Assembly: GCA_019419525.1 (NCBI GenBank)
Contig: DXZU01000012.1
Span: 1-29,068, forward strand
Reading direction: 5' to 3'
Length of the DNA: 29,068 bases
Source: Collinsella sp.
GTDB taxonomy: Bacteria > Actinomycetota > Coriobacteriia > Coriobacteriales > Coriobacteriaceae
Shown: piece by piece, positions 16,498 to 22,035 of the stretch
Position numbering within the stretch: the first letter of the stretch is position 1
Layout: each line of letters begins with the position of its first letter
The notes under the pieces: model-generated
Told to the model about the DNA's origin: nothing
Database searches by the model: none
Seen by the model: the letters and a program-made list of their open reading frames with translations, nothing else
Made by a program: the position numbers and the translations under genes

Positions 16498-16727
16498 GTG
16501 GCCAAAAAACGGCAAATATGAGTACTGTTACCGTTGTAGCTACATTATTTTCGTTAATAAAAGAAGATCTTAATGAGATTTATTCGCATCAAGGTCTTCC
16601 TTTAATGAACACTTGAGGAGATACGGCAGCTTATCTGCTCGATCGACACGTCAAATCACCTTAAATGTGGTCAAAATTACTGCTACTAAAAGAGTATCAG
16701 TACTCATATTTGATGTTTTTTGGCCAC
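16498..16727. mobile_element. MITE-like 230-bp element with 30-bp terminal inverted repeats
   Basis: The left end (16498-16527) begins GTGGCCAAAAAAC and ends ATGAGTACTG. The right end (16698-16727) is its reverse complement with two mismatches in 30. Weaker similarity continues about 25 bp further inward. The interior is AT-rich compared with the flanks. Each end carries an inward ATG inside the repeat, giving related short peptides that both start MST: 32 residues at 16518-16616 plus, and 18 residues at 16651-16707 minus. The element may be a non-autonomous transposon, or the facing remains of two gene 5' ends. No transposase is encoded and no clear target duplication was found. Confidence 0.75.
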
Positions 16728-16765
16728 GGCTCTTTATAGACACCCTGCACAGCGACGGTGGTAGA

Positions 16766-16798
16766 TTTCGGAACGTGTCCGTCAGCCCCGTTCCGAAA
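16766..16798. repeat. 10-bp inverted repeat
   Basis: TTTCGGAACG (16766-16775) pairs with CGTTCCGAAA (16789-16798). No T-run follows on either strand. Its role is unknown. Confidence 0.6.
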
Positions 16799-16830
16799 AA
16801 CGAGCCGCATGCAACGGCCAAGCCACGACA

Positions 16831-16967
16831 GGCCCCGGGAGAGCGGGGACACCGGCTTAGGTTTATCGCGAGTTCCGCACGAACAGGAGGCCACTTAATG
16901 TGGCCTCCGTCGTGAGCAGGACTGTAGAGCAGGAAACCTAAGCCGGTGTCCCCGCTCTCCCGGGGCC
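16831..16967. mobile_element. Variable-arm hairpin element, copy 1
   Basis: A 69-nt core (16865-16933, starting ATCGCGAGTTCCGCACGA) is enclosed by perfect 34-bp inverted arms, 16831-16864 and 16934-16967. The core is identical to that of copy 3. It contains its own stem GGAGGCCAC/GTGGCCTCC with loop TTAAT and a direct repeat GAGCAGGA. The arms begin GGCCCCGGGAGAGCGGGG and do not match the arms of the other copies. It ends eight bases from the stop codon of the minus-strand TOPRIM gene, so it forms that gene's 3' untranslated hairpin. Confidence 0.92.
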
Positions 16968-16975
16968 GGCGGAAT

Positions 16976-19150
16976 TTAGTTGTTCAGCATGCGGTCGAAG
17001 CTTCCCGAGTCGCCATCCCGATAGTCGGCGGTCATCAGGATCTCCTGCGGAATGCGCCCGCCCTCGCGTAGCACATTGCGGAACTGCACGCGCGTGACCA
17101 TGGGCAGATCCTTGATCGTCGCCGCCAAGTTCTGCGGCACGCCCTGGTTGGCAGCCGCGGGCTCGCACTCGCCGCCGGCCTTCACGCGACGCTTATGCTC
17201 GGCGAGCATGGCGCGGTACATGCCGGCATGCAGACGAATCTCAACCACATTGGCATTGCGAGCCTGCTCGACGATGCGCGCGCCCTCGCGGTCGATATCG
17301 CCCACGTAGTAGACGTAGTTAAAGCGATAGCCGATCTCAGCCAGATAATCGTCCAGGGCATGCGAGACGCTCGCCTTGCATCCGCCGCCAAAAATCACGC
17401 CGCCCACCTTGATGCCAAAGAGCTTGGCGTGCTTGCGGCCACGCAGCAGCCTGACGATCTCGTCATAGGTGTCCAGGTTCTCGACCATAATGAACGGCTT
17501 ATCGGCGCCCAGCGTAAAGAAACCCGTAAAGTGCACGGGGCGGTTGGGGGCGACCTTGATCGCCTGCATGCTGATGCCCTTTTCGGTCATGCGCCTTATC
17601 AGGCGCTCACCGTGCTTGCCGTCAAAAGCCTTCTCGTCGTTAAAAATCTGGTAGGCACGCTGGCGGCGCGAGGCAACCGGCGTATCGGCACCTCGGTTTT
17701 GCTCGATCCAAGCCTGGATGATTGCGATTTCCTCGGCAATCTTGCGGTTGGACATCTCGTTGTGCTGAGTGCGCTGCGGCGCCTTTTTGCCGTCCTTGCC
17801 CTCGACCTTAACAATTTGAGTCTGCTGCTCCTTGATCTTAGAGAGCGCCGTAGGCGTAGGGACAACTTTGAGCAGCTGCCTGCCCAAAACGCGGGCAAGG
17901 GCAAACGCCGATACCTCGCCGTGGACGGCCGACTTGGGCTGCTGGGCAGCAGTATCTGCTGCGGCAGACTCCGGCTTCTTCTGAGACTTGCGCTTAGAAT
18001 CGCCTTGGGAATTGCGCTCGTGCTTCGGCATAGACGCCTGCTTCTGCGGACGATCGAACTTGCTCTCCTTCGCCGGCTGGCGCTTAGGCTGCCCCGAAGA
18101 AACCTCGGCCTTCGCATCCTCGTTCTGCGGCGTGGTCTTCTCGGTTGCAGTCTCGGCATGGGAACTGCGGCCCCCACGATGGCGACGGCGGCGAGGCTTG
18201 CTCGACGCGCCCCGCTCCGTCTGCTCATCAGTAGGCTGCTGACCCTTGGCCTCGGCATCAACCTCAAGCTGCGGCTCAACAGGCTTTTGCTCGCGAGCCG
18301 CCGGCTCAACGGCCTTCTCGTCCTGGGTGGTCGAAACCGACTCGCCCCTCTCCTGACGCTTTACGGGATACGCGCGTCCCGCAAAACCGCGGCCGGGACG
18401 ACACGAACCCGGAGCTTTCTTGGCAGACTCCTCAACATCGTCTGCAACCTCAGAAGACTCTTCGACCTCACGCGCGGCATCCTGCTGTGCAGCCTTAAAG
18501 TGAGCACCGCGACGGCGCTTGGGCTCTTGGGCCTCCACGGGCTTTTGCTCCTTCGTGGGCTTCTGCGACTCGGCAGCAACCTCGGTCTCAACAGCCTCGG
18601 CATCCGTCTCGCCCTTTCGAGCAACGGCGCGACGGAAGCGCTCCTGCTGGGCGCGGCGCTGCGCATCGCGCTTGCCACCTCCGCCAAAACCGCCGCGTCC
18701 TGCCTTGGCCGTAAAGGCACGCACGACGTTCTCATCGAGCAACTCATCGGTATCGACATGCTCGCGCGGAGCAACTTCTTCCACAGCAGGCACGTCAGCA
18801 GAATCCTCGACGACAAAGTCTTCGACGGACTCGGTAGGTTGTTCCTGGACATCGCTGATCTCGGCATTGATGGTATAGAACGCCGGGCGCCCGTTAATGC
18901 CGCTACCCTCGATCTTTGTCACGATTTTTGCCGCGATAAGCTCATCGCGCATCGCCTTGGTGTCACATTCCTTATCGACGGAGCGGAAAATCTGCGCCAG
19001 CGCACTCGACTTAATCTTGAGCGCCTTGCGGCAGAGCAGGTCGTAGGCAACCAGCTTGGCACGCTCGGCAGAAAGCGACGTCTGGCTGCTCAGACGTTCA
19101 GCCAGGGCATCGACATTATTTTGGTTATCGGAATATACCGTCTTGGCCAC
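16976..19150 (-). CDS. TOPRIM (DUF2220/JetD-like) domain protein with long disordered region
   Basis: The protein has 724 residues. I chose GTG 19150 because AAAGGGG stands just before it; ATG 19174 has no ribosome site. Residues about 1-95 look like a helical/winged-helix domain (LSAERAKLVAYDLLCRKALK). About 100-420 is low-complexity, rich in Glu, Ala, Lys, Gln and Arg, with basic patches (KPRRRRHRGGR), and is probably disordered and nucleic-acid binding. The last 300 residues resemble the C-terminal TOPRIM of Wadjet JetD/DUF2220: FIMVENLDTYDEI, then VYYVGDIDREGARI with D618 and D620. No jetA, jetB or jetC neighbours are present, so it is not a Wadjet system as it stands. Function unknown; a topoisomerase-like or nuclease role is inferred. 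Confidence 0.7.
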   Translation of the reverse strand: MAKTVYSDNQNNVDALAERLSSQTSLSAERAKLVAYDLLCRKALKIKSSALAQIFRSVDKECDTKAMRDELIAAKIVTKIEGSGINGRPAFYTINAEISDVQEQPTESVEDFVVEDSADVPAVEEVAPREHVDTDELLDENVVRAFTAKAGRGGFGGGGKRDAQRRAQQERFRRAVARKGETDAEAVETEVAAESQKPTKEQKPVEAQEPKRRRGAHFKAAQQDAAREVEESSEVADDVEESAKKAPGSCRPGRGFAGRAYPVKRQERGESVSTTQDEKAVEPAAREQKPVEPQLEVDAEAKGQQPTDEQTERGASSKPRRRRHRGGRSSHAETATEKTTPQNEDAKAEVSSGQPKRQPAKESKFDRPQKQASMPKHERNSQGDSKRKSQKKPESAAADTAAQQPKSAVHGEVSAFALARVLGRQLLKVVPTPTALSKIKEQQTQIVKVEGKDGKKAPQRTQHNEMSNRKIAEEIAIIQAWIEQNRGADTPVASRRQRAYQIFNDEKAFDGKHGERLIRRMTEKGISMQAIKVAPNRPVHFTGFFTLGADKPFIMVENLDTYDEIVRLLRGRKHAKLFGIKVGGVIFGGGCKASVSHALDDYLAEIGYRFNYVYYVGDIDREGARIVEQARNANVVEIRLHAGMYRAMLAEHKRRVKAGGECEPAAANQGVPQNLAATIKDLPMVTRVQFRNVLREGGRIPQEILMTADYRDGDSGSFDRMLNN

Positions 19151-19255
19151 GGGGCCCCTTTCATATGTACACATATACGTCTATATGGTACAACGCACGC
19201 CCTTATCCACGCAAAACATCTGCGAGAACACTCGAGCGTCACCAGCTTTTGCATG

Positions 19256-19295
19256 AAAAAAGGACCGAGCCCGCGAAGTCGCGGACCCGGTCTTT
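19256..19295 (-). terminator. Terminator after cstA
   Basis: On the minus strand, AAAGACCGG pairs with CCGGTCCTTT-type sequence around an inner CCGCGA/TCGCGG stem, followed by a CTTTTTTC run. It closes cstA 40 bp after its stop. Confidence 0.85.
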
Positions 19296-19334
19296 CCGAG
19301 TCATATAGATGTGACGTTCAACTCGTCAGGTCGA

Positions 19335-21224
19335 CTAAGCCTTGGCGGCCTCGGCGTCGGCAGGAGCCTCAGCGGCAGCGGCGCGGCCGTACTCGGCCTT
19401 GCCCATCTCGGACCACTCGGGCTCCTCGTCGGGCATGGAACCGGCCTCCTTGCCGAAGAGCTCCTTGAGGCAGTTGACGGCGACGATGAGGCCCAGGACC
19501 ATCAGCAGGACGGCGAAGACAAGCTGCAGGCCCTTGGTGGCGGCGACGGAGACGGCGGCCGTGGTGGCGGTAGCCGGGATGGTGCCGAAGAAGCCGTAAG
19601 CCTGGACAGCGGCCATGCAGCCCATGGCGCTCTGGACCAGCGAGGTGAAGGTGCAGCAGAGCAGGAAGACGACGGGCACGTAGAGCATCCAGCCCTTGCG
19701 GCCGGTACACTTGCAGAACACGGCGAGGGTGATCATGGTCATGCCGCCGAGCAGCTGGTTGGAAGCACCAAAGAGCGGCCAGATGTTGGCATAGCCACCA
19801 AAAGCGAGGGCGAGACCGGGAAGCAGGGTAACGACCGTGGCGAACCAGGGGTTGCCGAGGACCTTCATGTAGCCGGCCTTGGACTCGATGGCCAGGGCAT
19901 CGTTGGTCTGGGCAAAGAACTCGGAGAACGAGGTGCGGGCGATGCGGGCGACGGCATCGAGCGAGGTCAGGGCCAGAGCGGAGACGTTCATGGTCATGAA
20001 GACGGTAGCGAGCGTGCCGTCAACACCGAAGGCCTGCATACCGCGGGAGATACCAGCGGCGAAGATCTGGAACGGGGTGGAAGCGACGCCGGCGTTGAGG
20101 GCACCAGTGCCGGCGGTGTTCATATCGGAGAACATGATGCCGGCGACGATGATGGCAAGGATGCCGACGAAGGACTCGACGATCATGGCGCCATAACCGA
20201 CCTTGACGGCGTCCTGCTCCTTCTCGACCTGCTTGGAGGAGGTACCAGAAGAAACGAGGCTGTGGAAGCCGGAGAGGGCACCGCAGGCAACGGAAACAAA
20301 CAGGACCGGGAACATCATGCCAGAAGCGCTGGAGAAGCCGGTAAAGGCCGGAGCGGTGATGGTGGCCTGGCCGTTAACACCCAGGACGACGATACCGAGG
20401 ACAGCGCAGGCGATCATGACGATCATCATGATGGAAGTGAGGTAGTCGCGAGGGGTCTTGAGCATCTGGATGGGCATGGCGCCAGCAAAGACCAGGTAGA
20501 CCATGACAACGGCGAACCACTGGAACTTGTCCAGGTAGACCGGGAACTGCATGCCGACGGCAAACATGAGAACCATGAGCACCACGCCAGTGACAAACTC
20601 GGCAGCGCCGGTGAGGTTGAACTTCTTCTGGGCCCAACCAAAGGCGATAGCGACGAAGGTGAACAGGATGGAGATGGTACCAGCGCAGCCGGCGGCATAG
20701 GACTTGGTGAAGTCGATAGCACCGGTGGCAGCGCCAGAAGCGTCAACGACCGAGGTGAACATGAACGTCTTGCAGACCATGTCGGTGAAAGCGGCGATGA
20801 CGATGATGCAGAACAGCCAGCAGAACAGCAGGAACAGGCGACGGCCGGTCTTGCCGATGTACTTCTCGATGAGCTGAGCGAGCGACTTGCCGTTGTTCTT
20901 CATCGAGGCATACAGGGCGCCAAAGTCGTGGACGGCGCCAAAGAAGATGCCGCCGACGAGGACCCAGAGCACGACGGGCAGCCAGCCAAAGGCCATGGCG
21001 ACGATCGTACCCGTAACAGGGCCGGCACCGCAGATCGAGCTGAACTGGTGCGAGAACGCGGTGAAGGCAGAGACGGGCGAGAAGCTCTTGCCGTCCTTCA
21101 TGCGCTTGGCCGGCGTGAGGGCCTCTTTGTCAACGCCCCACTTGTTGGCCAGCCATCGGCCATAGCCCAGATAGCCGCAGGCGAGCACCGCCGCGGCCAC
21201 AACCATGAGCAAAACTCCGTTCAT
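19335..21224 (-). CDS. cstA: CstA-family carbon starvation permease (pyruvate/peptide uptake)
   Basis: A 629-residue polytopic membrane protein of the CstA family, whose characterised members take up pyruvate or peptides. The N-terminus has the family block GYLGYGRWLANKWGVD, then SHQFSSICGAGPVTGTIVA. Many hydrophobic segments follow. LVSSGTSSKQV occurs mid-protein, and the late segment holds PLFGASNQLLGGMT. Length fits the shorter CstA forms (about 550-700). The C-terminus ends in an acidic, Ala-rich tail. The start has AGAGGAGG upstream. It is monocistronic, with its own promoter (21465-21493), a leader of about 230 nt containing a terminator, and a terminator after it. No BtsSR/YpdAB-type two-component system is adjacent. 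Confidence 0.95.
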   Translation of the reverse strand: MNGVLLMVVAAAVLACGYLGYGRWLANKWGVDKEALTPAKRMKDGKSFSPVSAFTAFSHQFSSICGAGPVTGTIVAMAFGWLPVVLWVLVGGIFFGAVHDFGALYASMKNNGKSLAQLIEKYIGKTGRRLFLLFCWLFCIIVIAAFTDMVCKTFMFTSVVDASGAATGAIDFTKSYAAGCAGTISILFTFVAIAFGWAQKKFNLTGAAEFVTGVVLMVLMFAVGMQFPVYLDKFQWFAVVMVYLVFAGAMPIQMLKTPRDYLTSIMMIVMIACAVLGIVVLGVNGQATITAPAFTGFSSASGMMFPVLFVSVACGALSGFHSLVSSGTSSKQVEKEQDAVKVGYGAMIVESFVGILAIIVAGIMFSDMNTAGTGALNAGVASTPFQIFAAGISRGMQAFGVDGTLATVFMTMNVSALALTSLDAVARIARTSFSEFFAQTNDALAIESKAGYMKVLGNPWFATVVTLLPGLALAFGGYANIWPLFGASNQLLGGMTMITLAVFCKCTGRKGWMLYVPVVFLLCCTFTSLVQSAMGCMAAVQAYGFFGTIPATATTAAVSVAATKGLQLVFAVLLMVLGLIVAVNCLKELFGKEAGSMPDEEPEWSEMGKAEYGRAAAAEAPADAEAAKA

Positions 21225-21258
21225 TACATTTCCTCCTCTAAAAGAACTTCCTAGACAT

Positions 21259-21297
21259 AAAAAATGAGGGCCGTCGGTTGCGCTCGACGGCCCTCAT
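21259..21297 (-). terminator. Attenuator-like terminator in the cstA leader
   Basis: ATGAGGGCCGTCG (21264-21276) pairs perfectly with CGACGGCCCTCAT (21285-21297). On the minus strand it is followed by TTTTTT. It is a strong intrinsic terminator only 35 bases before the cstA ATG and downstream of the cstA promoter, so cstA expression would need read-through or antitermination. Upstream GGGTTAGC/GCTAGCCC and GCCCGT/ACGGGC stems share sequence and could switch. Confidence 0.8.
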
Positions 21298-21348
21298 CTT
21301 CATCAGCCGCCCGTTATCGTACGGGCTAGCTGTATGTGCTAACCCGCA

Positions 21349-21417
21349 TCAGATAATTGCTACGCTGATAATGTTTAGTTGATGCGTGAACATGTCTAAG
21401 AAATCCTCTTCAATCAT
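21349..21417 (-). CDS. Possible leader peptide of cstA (22 codons)
   Basis: An ATG at 21417 opens a 22-residue frame starting MIEEDFLDMF and ending in TGA inside the leader, before the stems that precede the attenuator. The ribosome site is weak (GGATC about 9 bases upstream). There is no run of one amino acid as in classical attenuators. Offered only because its place suits translation-coupled attenuation. Confidence 0.25.
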   Translation of the reverse strand: MIEEDFLDMFTHQLNIISVAII

Positions 21418-21464
21418 GATGCGAACGATCCGTGCGTGTTCACATCCCCCAGTGGTTGAAAAGG

Positions 21465-21493
21465 AGTATGAAACTTTAGTTACCTAAAGTCAA
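21465..21493 (-). promoter_or_regulatory. cstA promoter with palindromic operator in the spacer
   Basis: On the minus strand, TTGACT (21488-21493) and CATACT (21465-21470) are exactly 17 bp apart. Nearly the whole spacer is the palindrome ACTTTAG-4 bases-CTAAAGT (21473-21490), an obvious place for a repressor. The regulator is not encoded nearby. Confidence 0.75.
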
Positions 21494-21590
21494 CGCAAAT
21501 ATGTAATGAATTTTCAACTTTTTTGAATTTCTCGGTATAAAACGCCACTGACCTCGGACTTTACCCAACAAAAGTTTTTGCATGAGAGAT

Positions 21591-21726
21591 GCCCCTCGGG
21601 AGCGGGCGGGCGTATACAAGGTTTCCTGCTCTACAGTCCTGCTCGCACGGAGAGCACATTAAGTGCTCTCCGGCTCGTGCGGAACTCGCGATAAACCTTG
21701 TATACGCCCGCCCGCTCCCGAGGGGC
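21591..21726. mobile_element. Variable-arm hairpin element, copy 2 (inverted)
   Basis: Perfect 34-bp inverted arms (21591-21624 and 21693-21726, starting GCCCCTCGGGAGCGGGCGGG) enclose a 68-nt core in the opposite orientation to copies 1 and 3. Relative to them, the inner stem changes on both sides, from GGAGGCCAC/GTGGCCTCC to GGAGAGCAC/GTGCTCTCC, so base pairing is kept. The ends ATCGCGAGTTCCGCACGA and GAGCAGGACTGTAGAGCAGG are unchanged. The arms have no sequence relation to those of copies 1 and 3 beyond the outer CCCC and the inner GTTT. Confidence 0.92.
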
Positions 21727-21737
21727 TCCCATCCCAA

Positions 21738-21758
21738 ATGCGGAGCAAAGCTCCGCAT
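21738..21758 (+). terminator. Short perfect hairpin between elements 2 and 3
   Basis: ATGCGGAGC-AAA-GCTCCGCAT, followed 4 bases later by TCTTTTCTTT on the plus strand. It could be an intrinsic terminator, though no plus-strand gene precedes it. The rest of 21759-21868 shows no convincing gene. Confidence 0.45.
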
Positions 21759-21868
21759 GCCATCTTTTCTTTCAGCTAAAGCACGCCGGAAATTCGACGC
21801 TGGCTTGTTAACCTTGCTGGACGTTGTCGACGCCGATCCAGCTCAGAAGCTATATCGATACAGAAAGG

Positions 21869-22021
21869 TCCCCGGCGCTGCCCGGGCGCCAACGGCCGCA
21901 TATGAACTTTATCGCGAGTTCCGCACGAACAGGAGGCCACTTAATGTGGCCTCCGTCGTGAGCAGGACTGTAGAGCAGGAAAGTTCATATGCGGCCGTTG
22001 GCGCCCGGGCAGCGCCGGGGA
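21869..22021. mobile_element. Variable-arm hairpin element, copy 3
   Basis: Perfect 42-bp inverted arms (21869-21910 and 21980-22021, starting TCCCCGGCGCTGCCCGGGCG) enclose a 69-nt core (21911-21979) identical to copy 1. The arms are longer than, and different from, those of copies 1 and 2. The element ends 14 bases from the stop codon of tsaB-rimI-tsaD, so it lies in the 3' untranslated region of that operon, just as copy 1 lies behind the TOPRIM gene. Confidence 0.92.
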
Positions 22022-22035
22022 TCGCACCTTTGCGA

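Noticed and set aside
15951..16616. Open frames on both strands over tRNA-Gln and downstream repeats
   Set aside because: Their translations (for example GFEPPTAGTKNRSSTVELR) are the familiar spurious proteins produced by reading through tRNA genes; no ribosome sites.
16976..19150. Wadjet defence system
   Set aside because: Only a JetD-like domain is present; no JetA, JetB or JetC partner in the window.
17195..19468. 757-codon plus-strand frame opposite the TOPRIM gene
   Set aside because: Antisense shadow of the low-complexity region; Leu/Arg-rich without domains.
19311..21254. 647-codon plus-strand frame opposite cstA
   Set aside because: It is an antisense shadow of the GC-rich cstA gene, with Gly/Asp/Glu/His-rich composition and no domain.
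16831..22021. Retron or diversity-generating retroelement
   Set aside because: No reverse transcriptase or template/variable repeat pair is encoded in the window; kept only as an open mechanism for the arms.
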